64,000 nucleotides of DNA from Agarophyton chilense. Taxonomy: Eukaryota; Rhodophyta; Florideophyceae; Gracilariales; Gracilariaceae. The notes under the pieces are model-generated. The model saw only the letters and a program-made list of their open reading frames with translations, was not told where the DNA came from and ran no database searches. A program made the translations under genes and the position numbers. Of the stretch, positions 22,200-33,300 are shown one piece after another (the first letter of the stretch is position 1; each line of letters opens with the position of its first letter). Location of the stretch: contig JARGXX010000099.1 in the NCBI GenBank assembly GCA_030374765.1, positions 2,542,001 through 2,606,000 on the forward strand, given 5' to 3'.

Positions 22200-22644
22200 A
22201 AAAAGGAATTTTTTTATATGGTCGGCCAGGGAGTTTTCCTGTGATGAGTACAAAACGATGGGTTAAAAGCTGATACCGCGCACTGATAAAGATTTCTGGA
22301 AGGCTTTCGATGTGAGTTTTTTTGCGTTATCAATTTGGAGAAAGAGGGGGTGTTTGTTGTGGGTGTTGTATATGTGCGTCAGTATATCAAGAATGTTGGG
22401 TAGCGCTTTGGACTGAGACTTGAGGAAGTCGACGTGAAGGAAGCGGGAGGCGGTATCGATGAAAACGAATATATGGCTGTTCCTTTGACTTGAAGAAGGT
22501 TTCAGGGGACTGCAGGTGTTGATTGATATGTGGACTCCAGAAAACTGAGTGTGGGTGGTACGGCGATGAGCTTTCGGTTTGGATTTTCCTTTCCTGCATC
22601 CACGGAAGTGAGGTTTTGGGGGTGTGTGACGAAGTGTAGCGGGG
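22200..22644 (-). pseudogene. Integrase core remnant, downstream half
   Basis: The minus strand reads GCRKGKSKPKAH, then FVFIDTASRFLHVDFLKSQS (about 22480-22410), PLFLQIDNAKKLTSKAF, and PIVLYSSQENSLADHIKK (about 22260-22210). These provide the D, D and E positions of a retroviral-type integrase. The frame is interrupted. The N-terminal HHCC part lies on the other side of the TRIM insertion. Confidence 0.65.
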
Positions 22645-22649
22645 AGATT

Positions 22650-23095
22650 TGGAGCGCAATGACTGGTGGGTCAGCGTACTGGTTTCAACCTGAGGTAGCA
22701 TGGTAGAGGGGGTTCTAAGGTTCGTATCCTTGACGGCGTCACTCCCAGAGTACTTGGTGCAATTGGCTGGCGTTTACCGCGTAGTTCTACGGGTCGGAGC
22801 TACGGAAACGATGGCTTGAAGACCAATTGGTGTAACTAATGCACCAAAAAGGGTAATTTGGTATCCTAACGGTGCCTACCTTACTTTGAGGGAGAAACGT
22901 CACTCGAGCCAAGTGAATAACAATGGCGAGGCGATGGGATCTCCCTGGCCTTGTTATGCTAATCTATCACACTAATTAAAATAAAATAATTATCTAAATG
23001 TGTCCATCTGACGTCGATCAGTCCACGTGGCGTCTGTACGCTACCTCGGGCCCTGGCGTCTTACAGGACTCGACCTTAATCGTTGCTCCTTCACA
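22650..23095 (-). repeat. TRIM 3' LTR
   Basis: Direct repeat partner of 23291-23734. It contains a T-arm-like phrase AAGGTTCGTATCCTT and an AT-rich stretch (attaaaataaaataattatc). Confidence 0.85.
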
Positions 23096-23290
23096 TATCA
23101 CCCTCCTTAGGATTCGACCGTCGCGGCCAAGTCCAAATTGCCCCACACCTTCCTGGGGGTCTGGCTCTAATTGGACCTATGAGTGAACCTCCGATCTTGC
23201 CTTCGGGGTCGGAACTTTGTGATCCTCAGATTCCTAATTTCCTGGACACGAGCAGCGCTGTTCTCGACATTTCGGCGTCCTATGACCAAT

Positions 23291-23734
23291 TGTTACACAA
23301 TGACGGGTTGGGTCAGCGTACGGGTCTCGACCGGTGGTAGCGTGCTAGAGCGGCTCCGAATGTTCGAATCCTTGACGGCGGCACTCCCGGAGTACTTGGC
23401 GCAATGGCCTGGCGTTTACTACGTAGTCCTACAGGTTGGAGCTACGGAAACGATGGATTGAAGACCAAATGCTGGAACTAATGTACCAAAGAGAGTAATT
23501 TAGTATCCTAACGGTGCCTACCTTACTCTAAGGGAGAACCATCACTCGAACGAAGTAAATAACAATGGCGAGGAGCTGTGATCTCCTTGGCACTGTAATG
23601 CTAATCTATTACAGTAATTAAAATAAAATAATTATCTAAATGTGTCCATCTGAGGTCGGCCAGTCCAAGTAGCGTCAAGATACCTCAGGCCCCGTCGGCT
23701 TACAGGACTCGACCTTAATCGTTGCTCCTTCACA
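23291..23734 (-). repeat. TRIM 5' LTR
   Basis: Direct repeat partner of 22650-23095. The two LTRs differ at many positions, so the insertion is old, but the target duplication is still perfect. Confidence 0.85.
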
Positions 23735-23739
23735 AGATT

Positions 23740-24480
23740 GGGTAGGAGGTTGTGATTGGCCATTAATTGCAATGACCGGGGATGAATTTGGCCTAGCTTC
23801 AGGTGCCATGTCATGAAGTCATGTGTGATGGAGGAGGTTGGGGCTGTAGTGGTTTTTGGAAGTAGTTGTGATTGAGTACGTGAAGATGATTGAAGGGTAG
23901 CAAGATGTGGAATCCGGGAATTTGATGATGGAGGGGGGGAGGGGTGGTTCTTTGAGAGTGAGAGATTTCATCGCAACGTTGTTGAATGGATGGGATGGGG
24001 GGTTTCGGGCGCGGTCGCGGAAGGGGAGGAATATACGTGCACCTAGGGCTTGATTGAGGGTAACAAGAATGTATTAATGGTTTATAAGTGTGGAAACAGC
24101 CATGAAATCGTATGCATAAGGCGGTCAACGCGGTCGAATGATAGCGGCTCTAGACAGGGTGAACGCAACCAAACCGTAGTTTGAAGCAAGGAAGGCGACA
24201 AAGATCAAGTTTCGATGGATGTGTGGAGCATGTATGGCATTGGAGATGCGGATGGTTCTATGCGTCGTCGGTGTCGATATTGGCCCCTGCTTGGTTATGG
24301 GAGAGGTATAGCCGTTGGCGGAGATGGTGTAAGTCGGGTGTGGAAGTGCGAACATTGCGGAGGGTTAGGAAGAGATATGAGTGGGGTGGGCGGCAGAATC
24401 AAGGATAAACGTATCTTCAGACGGAAGCTGATGAGTTTCATCGACATTCTGCTGCAGGTTGCTCATGCGAAGTAGGAGCT
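23740..24480 (-). pseudogene. Retroelement pol remnant, upstream half (GAG-pre-integrase region)
   Basis: The minus strand just outside the TRIM reads WHLKLGQIHPRSLQLMANHN (about 23808-23750), the usual integrase zinc-binding entry 'WH.rlGH.s...l'. This joins in sense to the GKSKPKAH segment at 22.6 kb once the TRIM is ignored. Further upstream, to about 24480, only scattered decayed frames are seen that I cannot assign. Confidence 0.55.
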
Positions 24481-24737
24481 CTTCCATGAGATATTCAGAA
24501 AAAAACTCGTGTCTGGAGTGCGTTTGCTCGAGATTCCGGTTTTACTTTCTGAACGTTGCATTTTTCATCGCTGGGCGTTACAAAACCATGGACGTGGCAC
24601 AATTTGCCGGTGTAGCCTGTGATATAAACCAAAAAGGTAGCGAGCGGGTCTAGGACATGATTATTATAGGGAGCACACGATGGGCTCAACCTAGGTGGAG
24701 GAGATTGAGGATACCTGTAAGGTATGGCAGCACCAGC

Positions 24738-25428
24738 TGTAGGACAACGCTTGGAGCGGAGAAACCACGAAGATGTTCGGGATCTTCCTCTCTTGAGAGA
24801 CACGCATTAGGCGGAGGAGACGCGTCCCAGCGGAGCACAGAAACAGAGCCACTCTGGAAAGGCACGACGGAGTCGGGTGTAAGACCGAGGCCATTCCGGC
24901 GGGATATACCTAGAGTGTTTAGGTGAGCACGGCACAGTCCGGGGTGTGACCAGTACTAGGCGAAGCGGAACCACGGCGATTGTCGGAAAATGAGCGAGGA
25001 AACACTCGTATGAGGTGAACGAGCAAGGTGAGTGAGGCGGCCACTCACGAGAGCCAAAAAGGAGAACAAGAGGATACGGGGGCGAAACCCTATACAGGGG
25101 CGAGACTACGACAAGTGTCGGCGATTAAAAATTAACCCACGGTGGTGGTATCAATCTGGTCGACAGAGGGGTGGATGAACTAACGTGCGACCGGCGCTCA
25201 CACAGTATGCGGTGAAGACGCGCCGAAGCCGAAAATTTCAGAGCCAAGACTCCCTTCACTCGAGCGTTGGCATCCGTGCAGTTCACGTGTTCCACCAGTG
25301 CGCACCTCCGGTCCTAACCGGCCGTCGGCACGCAATAGCGGTATACATTGTCATAGACCAAGCTAGTCCTCAAGCGAGCGAAATCTCTAAGTCCTGAGAA
25401 GAACCCCCTTGAAGGGAATTGTCTTTCA
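24738..25428 (-). mobile_element. Solo LTR of the left-element family, with target duplication
   Basis: The sequence matches the LTR at 3828-4706 over its whole length except for a missing block of about 200 bp. On the minus strand it starts TGAAAG and ends TACA. Five bases CCAGC flank it on both sides (24733-24737 and 25429-25433). It has no internal region, as expected after recombination between two LTRs. Confidence 0.9.
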
Positions 25429-25433
25429 CCAGC

Positions 25434-27372
25434 CACTGAAGGGTGAAATAGGAACGGCGGGCTTACTGAGACCTCGTTGATAGACGGTGATGCACATTTC
25501 TAGCGGGTACGGAAACCCGTAAAAACCCTAGGCTTACTTTCATGGTCGACGGTAGAAACCAAAAAAGTAAAAGTAGTCTAGTAGGGGCTCGTCTTTAAAA
25601 TAGCGACAAGGATGGCAATGCTTGGTGAAGATTTTATATCTCATCAGCCACCCGAACTACGGTAACGATTGCTTGTCGCCACGTGGCTACGAGGAGGTTT
25701 ACTGGAAGTGCGCCTCCCTATCTACTTAATCTTATCTAAAAAATACTACATTAGCCAAAAGCTAGGCTAATTTCTATTTAAACATGTAGTACAAGGCGAA
25801 TGCCCGAAACCATTCAGATCTATCACGTCGCATCAGTCACTTATTGGTGTAGCTCACTATACTACATAGCCTTGGGGACGTGCATGCTTTGAATACAATT
25901 TGGAGCGAAAATGAAAAGGACGTGACTGCCTTGAAGGTTTCAGACGTAAAGTAAACGTGAAGTTGCGGTTGAGAAGTGATATATGTGGTGTATAAATGTT
26001 TTTTTGGACTAGGACAGCTTGCTGTAGGCGATTCGTGAACTCTCGAATGGATGCAGGTGGTGTTCCGACCATGAAGATTGCGAGCTGATAGAAGTACGGA
26101 TTTGATTTAAGACTGTAAATGAGGAACTTCACGGTTGTGCGTTCTTCATTAATGCTGGAAAAATCGGTGTTTAGAATTTTTCCTTGATAGACAGGTGCTT
26201 GGAGATGTATTCTTTGATGTCTATTTCACATTAGAATGAGATTGATCGTGCCTTGGAGTCAAGAGCATCGTGGTCTTCTATATTGGTATGGCGGAAATAA
26301 TTAGAGATTATGATTACGGTTTAGAATGGTGATTGACTGAGGATATTTGTCGAAGGTTGTTCAATGCTTTGGTCAGGTACAATTTGCATGGGTCTTGACA
26401 TTGTGAAAATTTTTTAGGTGTGTTGTTAGAGCGACTGAATCATTGTAAAGGCATTAATTGTTTTGAAAGAATAAGGGGGCGTCAATAAGAACCGCATTGA
26501 TGGTAAGGGCATCTTTAAAGAATATAAAATTCGTGTAAGAGAGTAAGTGTTTAAAAAAGAGACAACTTGGTGGTAGAGGGAGATTTGGGTGATGATTTGT
26601 CAGCAATTAAGAGATTAAATATATTTGATTCGTTTGCAGGTACGTTGTAGATGTGAAGAAGGGTTTGAGTATAGTATTACGCGTCGGATCGGTCTTGACG
26701 TCTCAGGAATCTTGAGAGTCTAGAAGTGAAGGAAGAGCGTTCTGGACGCATGTCTTATGAGGACCGATGTCCAGGAAGCCAAACGACGAAGACGTCTGGT
26801 TTCTGGATGTTTTATGTGATGTCTATGACTATTTGTGGAAGCTGGACACGGTATGTGCGTCGCCACAGATATGGTTTTGAAACAGACTAAATATTCATCA
26901 CTGTATCATTCGCAGTCTCTACCTATTTTACTCCTTCTTTCTGTCGTTTTTCTTTGACTTCATTTTTTTGCCCTATGCTGAGCTGGTACTCTCGAGAGCA
27001 TATCTACTACTTGTGTCCCCTTGGGTTGTTACCACCCGCGTTGTGTCCCCTTCCTACTTTCACGGATAGACGTTTACAACGTGGTTCTATTCCTGCTCGA
27101 ACAAACAATCCTCGATTGCGAGAACTCATTGAACGACCCAAAGAGTAACAAAGCATCACCGACACATGTTCGCGAGATGCAGAGATTTGTTTCTGCTCTT
27201 TCCCCGACTACCTTCGTAAGGTACAGCTACAAAATCTAATACAGAGTACAGCGCATGCCATTGAAAAAGATACAGATACGTACAGATTGGGAATAAAGTT
27301 TGAAGCGCACTGAACTGCGGCGCAGCAACTCCAACTGCCTGATCTAACATTAGCGCATTGAATAATCTAGAG
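25434..27372. other. Intergenic, AT-rich, nothing assigned
   Basis: Only short frames are present. A 91-codon minus-strand frame at 26132-25857 has no recognisable domain. A pyrimidine-rich stretch at 26920-27010 and a run of uncertain promoter sequence precede the methyltransferase gene. No RNA gene seen. Confidence 0.5.
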
Positions 27373-28308
27373 ATGCCTCTTCATCGCATTCAGATATCGG
27401 TCAAATCTTGCACAGATACTGGCTACATATCTGACATACTCTTTGAATTAGGCGCTCTATCAGTCTCAGTGGAGGATGGCTTCCGTGGAACTGACGGAGA
27501 AACCCCTATTTTTGATCAACCTCCTTTGTCCGGAACGTTGGCGACAAAAACACCTTCACTCTGGCAGAACGCGAACATCTCTGCCCTGTATCCATTACAG
27601 TGCGATATTGAACAAGTCACAATGCTAATCGCAACACAGTTCAACTTGAATGAGTCGCCGACTTTCTCGCTACAAACAGATTCTTTCGATGAGAAAGATC
27701 CAGAAACATGGGTTCGACAAGTGCAAGAATCGTTTGTTCCTGTAGTTGTTGGTCGGATTCGTATTTCCTTCCCATGGCATAATTTAGATCCTTCTTTCAT
27801 AAACGTGAAGCTAGAGCCAGGATGTGCCTTTGGCACTGGTGACCATCCTACAACGAAGCTTTGTCTAGCTTGGCTTCAAAGAACCGTTAAGCATAATATG
27901 AAGGTGCTGGACTTTGGAACCGGAAGTGGAGTGCTAGCGATTGCAGCGGTTCTATTCAGCGAAGGTGTCCAAGCCGTCGGAGTTGATATTGATTTGAATG
28001 CAGTGGATACTGCAAAATCAAATGCTGAAAGAAACCAATTGAGAGATAAGATTCTTTTCTGTGAAAATCACGACGAACCTCAGGGTATGAAGTATGATGT
28101 TATCATCGCTAACATTTTGGCTGAACCACTGAAATGCCTCGCACCAAAATTGGTTCAAAGTATGGAGACTGGAGCGTCTATCGGTCTTTCCGGTGTGCTG
28201 TGCCATCAAGCCGTCGACGTTATGGAAAGTTATCAGCGGGAAGGCGTGTTCCTTCAGCAAGCGGAAGTAGACAATAATTGGGCACTGTTGATCGGGCGAA
28301 GACCTTAA
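27373..28308 (+). CDS. prmA: PrmA-type protein methyltransferase (ribosomal protein L11 family)
   Basis: The protein is 311 residues, single exon, close to the length of bacterial PrmA. The N-terminal domain (residues 1-110) resembles the PrmA substrate-recognition domain. The family signature PGCAFGTGDHPTT (about residues 153-165) is followed by the SAM-binding LDFGTGSGVLAIAA (G182 in motif I) and the acidic VDIDLNAV. The (N)ILAEPL motif is also present. PrmA trimethylates ribosomal protein L11 using S-adenosylmethionine; a plant or algal copy would be expected in plastid or mitochondrion. No clear transit peptide precedes the ATG at 27373; a spliced 5' exon is possible but not seen. It converges on the RPC34 gene, with 492 bp between the stops. 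Confidence 0.9.
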   Translation: MPLHRIQISVKSCTDTGYISDILFELGALSVSVEDGFRGTDGETPIFDQPPLSGTLATKTPSLWQNANISALYPLQCDIEQVTMLIATQFNLNESPTFSLQTDSFDEKDPETWVRQVQESFVPVVVGRIRISFPWHNLDPSFINVKLEPGCAFGTGDHPTTKLCLAWLQRTVKHNMKVLDFGTGSGVLAIAAVLFSEGVQAVGVDIDLNAVDTAKSNAERNQLRDKILFCENHDEPQGMKYDVIIANILAEPLKCLAPKLVQSMETGASIGLSGVLCHQAVDVMESYQREGVFLQQAEVDNNWALLIGRRP

Positions 28309-28800
28309 ACGTGCAAGAGACATGGATGCCAAACTGTTTAAATTGGAACCCCTTCTGTTGTGGCTTCACGTTCGGATGGCTCCTAAATTTAGAAGGAAGA
28401 TCTGAAGCTAAGAAGGCGAGAGGAATGATCCCATCTGCAACATGTAAACTGAGCATTTTGAATGTACACCAACTGTAGGTAGCCCAAATAAGTGCTTCAT
28501 TCGATATTCAGATCCGTAGCCAAAAATGAAACGCTTCTTCTGATGGACCGATTTCAAAAGCCACAAATAGTATGAGGAAATCAATCGCATGTTCAGATTC
28601 TTGAAGCAGGGTGGTGTGCGTTTTCTCAATGCTAGCAGTCAGGGATAAGTGCTTCCCTCCGCGGGAAGCACTCCGCCCAACAAACCCCCGTTTCGAGGTC
28701 GAAAAGCCGCTGATTTAGTTTAATTCATGTGGGTGGAAGCATATTAATTCTAACATATGTGAATACCAGGGCAGTTCTACTTTTGCTCATATTACTGAGT
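28309..28800. other. Intergenic between convergent genes
   Basis: This holds the 3' flanks of prmA and RPC34. It has no convincing frame and no strong hairpin. Confidence 0.5.
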
Positions 28801-29691
28801 TTACCAGTCTTCTGCTTGTTCAAGCCATTCTTTCATGTACACACACGTCTTCGGGGAAATTACACCATCGGGGCTACAGTCATGAAACACTGGACAAGAT
28901 CCGCATGGGATAGAGGTTAGATGGTTGACAGCCGGCGTATGTGTAGCTCTTCTAAAATATTCTCCTCCTTCATTCCTTCCCTCGCATTGTTCAATAACTG
29001 AATCATACAACATGGTCATCATAAGCTGTCTTATATCACTTTTCCTAAGAGCTTCGTGTGATATTTTCAAGTCCGCCACGTAATCTGTGACGCTATCCAC
29101 TGTGACATACTCCATTGTCATCATGTATCCAAGAACCTGAGCGTAAATAGTTTCAATGAACTCTGTATCAAACTCTTGCTCGTCATTGTACCAAGGACCG
29201 CCAGTGTGAGCTGCTGATGGTTCCACCTCTGATGCAATGTAAACTTTTTTGTTTGTTCCTTGAACAGACTTTATCTCCTTTATCAGTCTCCGTGCGATCA
29301 ACCTTTCCACAATTTGCTTCAACTCCGACGGGTTTTGAATGTTTGTCCGGAACTTCATGTCTCGCTTTGTAACACCATTTTGACCAGATCGCTGAATCAT
29401 ATCGTACACCATTCTCTCAGCAGCATCAAGTCCGCGGAACTTCTCCGCGTCCTTGAGACTTACCCATTGGTAAACGACGACGTCTTTCTTTTCTGCCCCT
29501 TCGCCAATGGATTTTTTCAAGAGCTTCAGCCTTCCGTTTCGGAGCAATTCATTGTACGAGTTGAGACGGTGTTTTGGTTTGACATCTTTGTCTAGTTGCT
29601 GAACTATTTCACCATCTGTCAAGCCGTCAGGGTGGCCTTGGCAGATCCGAAGTATCGCTGTTTGTAAAGCACGTAACATGGAGTCTGGCAT
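28801..29691 (-). CDS. POLR3F: RNA polymerase III subunit RPC34 (RPC6, POLR3F)
   Basis: The protein is 296 residues, single exon. It shows the RPC34 layout: a first winged helix (GLTDGEIVQQL, residues 23-33), a second (QNGVTKRDMKFRTNI), then KKVYIASEVEPS and GGPWYNDEQEFDTEFI, which are strongly conserved in the family. The C-terminal Cys cluster C263-X2-C266-X5-C272-X10-C283 matches the four Cys that bind an iron-sulphur cluster in human RPC6. It opens the promoter together with RPC82 and RPC31 and contacts TFIIIB. The gene is divergent from the P5A ATPase gene. Confidence 0.95.
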   Translation of the reverse strand: MPDSMLRALQTAILRICQGHPDGLTDGEIVQQLDKDVKPKHRLNSYNELLRNGRLKLLKKSIGEGAEKKDVVVYQWVSLKDAEKFRGLDAAERMVYDMIQRSGQNGVTKRDMKFRTNIQNPSELKQIVERLIARRLIKEIKSVQGTNKKVYIASEVEPSAAHTGGPWYNDEQEFDTEFIETIYAQVLGYMMTMEYVTVDSVTDYVADLKISHEALRKSDIRQLMMTMLYDSVIEQCEGRNEGGEYFRRATHTPAVNHLTSIPCGSCPVFHDCSPDGVISPKTCVYMKEWLEQAEDW

Positions 29692-30395
29692 AGTGGCTTT
29701 CTGAAGAGTTAATAGAGATTTTGACCGGCCCTTTTGTTCACTTTAAGTCGTACGGGAGATTATTGGAAGCTAATCGGGATGGATGTTTGAGCTCAAAGCT
29801 GGGTGAGTTTTGATACGAATAAGAAAGCACTCTTAGCAAACATTCTAAAACATACCTTTCAAATCGTTGCCCCCGATTTACGACTGAGCAAAATCGCAAT
29901 AGTTCGAGCCCCTACAATGAATCGCATAACGGCTGTCCGAGAAACTGCATTATTCGATGCTTTAAAAACTTGCCTAATAATCCCCGCATCAGCACAACGC
30001 CTCCGCGACCAGGGAAAGGGTATATGGTTAGGAGTTACCAGAAGACGTTAGATTCCGGCCACGGAGGAAAAGATCGCATCAGGAGTGGAGCAATGACGGA
30101 ACGACGTCCAAACGAAGCCGATTTGAGAGCCAAATAATTGGTTCGTGGCAAATTTTATCGTGCATTGATGACCAACTGTTGGCTTGCGAAATTGGCTGAA
30201 CTCCAGAAACCATTCGACTGCCTCTGTCCAGACGTATAGTACCGTTAGTACGCAGATGGTTTCGTAGATACGAAGCGTTCACTCACCAGCATTCATCGGC
30301 GAGCCGTCTTTTCACCGCACGTTCATTCGCGACACCTTCATGAGCTGGTGAAAGAGCTCTGTCGCCTTGGTTTCCTTTTACCTGACAACCTAACT
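29692..30395. promoter_or_regulatory. Shared divergent promoter region, RPC34 and P5A ATPase
   Basis: There are 704 bp between the two divergent starts, holding the 5' flanks of both genes. An 82-codon frame at 29803-30051 lacks an ATG start and is not called. No TATA box stands out. Confidence 0.4.
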
Positions 30396-33300
30396 ATGTC
30401 TTCATCAACTGTCGAACCAATACAATGGACGGGCGATTCAATTGTCCGTCTCTCACTCCACCGCCCTGCTCGCCCGATCACGAGGCTTGACACGTCCCCA
30501 TTCGCTTTTCTGTACAGCATATGGTTGATTGCAGTTCTGTACTACCAGTTATCTAAATTCACAACCCTAGCGCTTCTGGCAATGCTCGTCATTCTACATA
30601 TTCTCTCATTCTTGATCCAACATTGGATGGTCTCCGCAAAGGTCTTTATATCATGGCAAACTGTGACCAAGTTTGATGCTCAAGATGTTGCTGATGGGAT
30701 CATTTACGCGTTTGCTCGCCCTCAAATGCACCGAGGGAAATCGCAGCTCATACAGCTAAAAAGTGATGAAGCAGGTCGTATATTTTTCTTATTCCAGAAG
30801 CGCACTTATGAATACAACGTAGAATCCCACGTTTTTGAAAAGGTTTACTATCCAACGCAGCATCAAATTGGCTACTACGCCGAATATGCTCGTTCAACTT
30901 TTGGACTTTCCGACGATGAATTACTGCACAATCTGGCTCGTTTTGGCGACAATAAGCTTGATATGCCTGCACCTTCGTTTATGGAACTTTACAAAGAAAA
31001 CTTGCTGGCACCGTTCTTCATTTTCCAAGTCTTCTGTATATTCCTTTGGCTTCTCGATGAATACTGGAAGTACTCATTGATGACATTTGGTATGATGCTG
31101 TTGTTCGAAGCCACAGTTGCAGCAGCCAGGCTGCGAAGCTTGCGTGAACTACGTGGTATGCGAAACATCCCTCTACCTACAGTTGTTTACAGAGGAAAGA
31201 AATGGAAAACCATATCATCACTTGAACTCCTCCCTGGAGATATAGTCTCTATAGGTCGTGGGAAAGATCCCTCTCACGCTGTTCCTTGCGATCTTTTGCT
31301 TCTTTCAGGAAGTGCCGTTGTCAACGAAGCAATGCTAACTGGTGAATCTGTACCGCTAATGAAAGAGCCTATATCAACGATATCATCATCGGATATGAGT
31401 GAGCATCTTTCGATCGATTCTGTCCACAAGAATTATGTGTTATTTGGTGGAACCCGCATTCTAACACACACTCCGGCGATTGTAGATGGCACCACACCAC
31501 CATCGAAGTCTCCAGAAGGTGGATGTGTTTGCTTTGTTTTGCGCACAGGTTTCGGCTCATCGCAAGGGAAGCTCATGCGAACAATTCTGTTTTCAACAGA
31601 ATCTGTCGCAGAAAATTCATGGGAAGCCGCTCTTTTCATCTTATTAATGCTGGTGTTTGCGATTGCTGCTTCTGGATACGTTCTTTATCACCGATACACC
31701 GAGGATCACGATGGGCGATACAAATTGTTGTTGAGGTGTGTTCTTATCATTACATCAGTTGTACCCCCGGAGCTGCCAATGCAGCTGGCAATTGCCGTCA
31801 ACAACTCGCTTATCTCTCTTGCAAAGAGCTTGGTTTTTTGCACAGAACCTTACAGGATTCCATTCGCCGGCAAAATTGACATATGCTGTTTTGACAAAAC
31901 TGGGACGTTAACGACTGATTCGATCAACGCAGCTGGTATAGCCTTGCCGTCTACTGAACGTCCCGAGCAGGCCACGTCCAGAACAGAGTCAGATGTCTAT
32001 GATTTTCTACCAGTTGAGAGTTCATCAATGGATGCTTCTCTTGTTCTTGGTGCCTGTCACTCTGTAGTCCACGTGGAAAATGAGCTTATAGGAGATCCCC
32101 TTGAATTAGCCGCTTTGGATGCAATCAACTGGGTTTACGGGCGCAGTGGTGCTTGCATCCCAAAACGGGGCGGTGCAGGGCTCGCATGTGCTAAGATTTT
32201 GCAAAGATACAGGTTCGCATCTGTGCTTCAGAGAATGAGTGTGATCGCTGATGTCAGTGGAAGTGCACCTCGCAACGGACTTCGCGTTCTTCTGAAAGGA
32301 TCCCCGGAAGCAGTAAGCAAGCTGCTCGAGGGTGGAACTCTTCCAGACAAGTATAAAGCAAGCGCTCATCGTCTTGCGAGAGAGGGCTATCGGGTTCTTG
32401 CTTTGGCATACAAAGAGCTCGAGCAAGGAATGACCGCTTCCGAGGCAACCAAGATACCCCGAGAAGAAGCAGAATCCAATATGAAGTTTGCTGGCTTTGT
32501 TTGTTTTGAATGTCCTTTGCGAAACGATTCCCGAAAGGTAATTCGTATGCTGAAGAAATCAAGTCACATGGTTACGATGATCACCGGTGATGCTACTCTA
32601 ACTGCTGCTCATGTTGCGATGCAAGTTGGAATGTGTTCAAAGAGCATCTTGATTCTTGACATGAGCGAAGCGAATCCGGGTACACTAGAATGGTTCAGTG
32701 CAAATTCCGGAAAGAGGAAAAAACGGTTTGCTGTTGACATGGTACACGTTTTATCCAAGGACTTCGACCTATGCATCTCTGGTCCAGCTCTTCGATTTCT
32801 TTTAGATACCGAGTCCGATGCGACTAATATCTTCAGGTATATCAAAGTTTACGCACGAATGTCTCCAGAGCAAAAGGAAAAGATATTGACCGCTTTAAAA
32901 GAACAAGGACTTGTGACACTCATGTGCGGCGATGGTACAAATGACGTGGGAGCTTTGAAACAAGCTCACGTTGGAGTTGCTTTACTATCAGCCATCGTCA
33001 CTCGACCTCAAAACCCACGACGTAAAGCAGATGGAGATGCAAGATCCCAAGTAACGAAGACAAACCCACAACCAAAATCTCAGAGAAATTCAAATCTGAA
33101 GCAACGGAAAAAGCACACGAAGACACCCTCACCCCATGAAGGCATTGAGTCTGGTGATAAGAACAAGTCTGGGCAATCCAGTCGTGAAACGAAGTTAACA
33201 AAAGCAGAATTGTACCAAAAGAAGATGGACGAACTATCGGCGAGTCTTGGAAGCTCTGATGATCAACCACCTCTGGTGAAGCTTGGAGACGCCTCAATTG

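Larger units (their letters stand above)
22650..23734 (-). mobile_element. TRIM-like miniature LTR element, complete, with target duplication
   Basis: Two direct repeats (22650-23095, 446 bp; 23291-23734, 444 bp; roughly 85% identical by eye) flank only 195 bp. Both begin TG and end CA. The 5 bases AGATT occur immediately outside on both sides (22645-22649 and 23735-23739). Minus-strand orientation is supported by a PBS-like TGGTCATAGGACGCC two bases inside the 23291 end and by a purine tract AAGGAGGGTGATA immediately before the other LTR. There is no coding capacity. It lies within the integrase remnant. Confidence 0.85.

Noticed and set aside
29803-30051. 82-codon frame between RPC34 and the P5A ATPase
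   Set aside because: No ATG start, no recognised domain, and it lies in the shared promoter region. An intron-split gene cannot be excluded.
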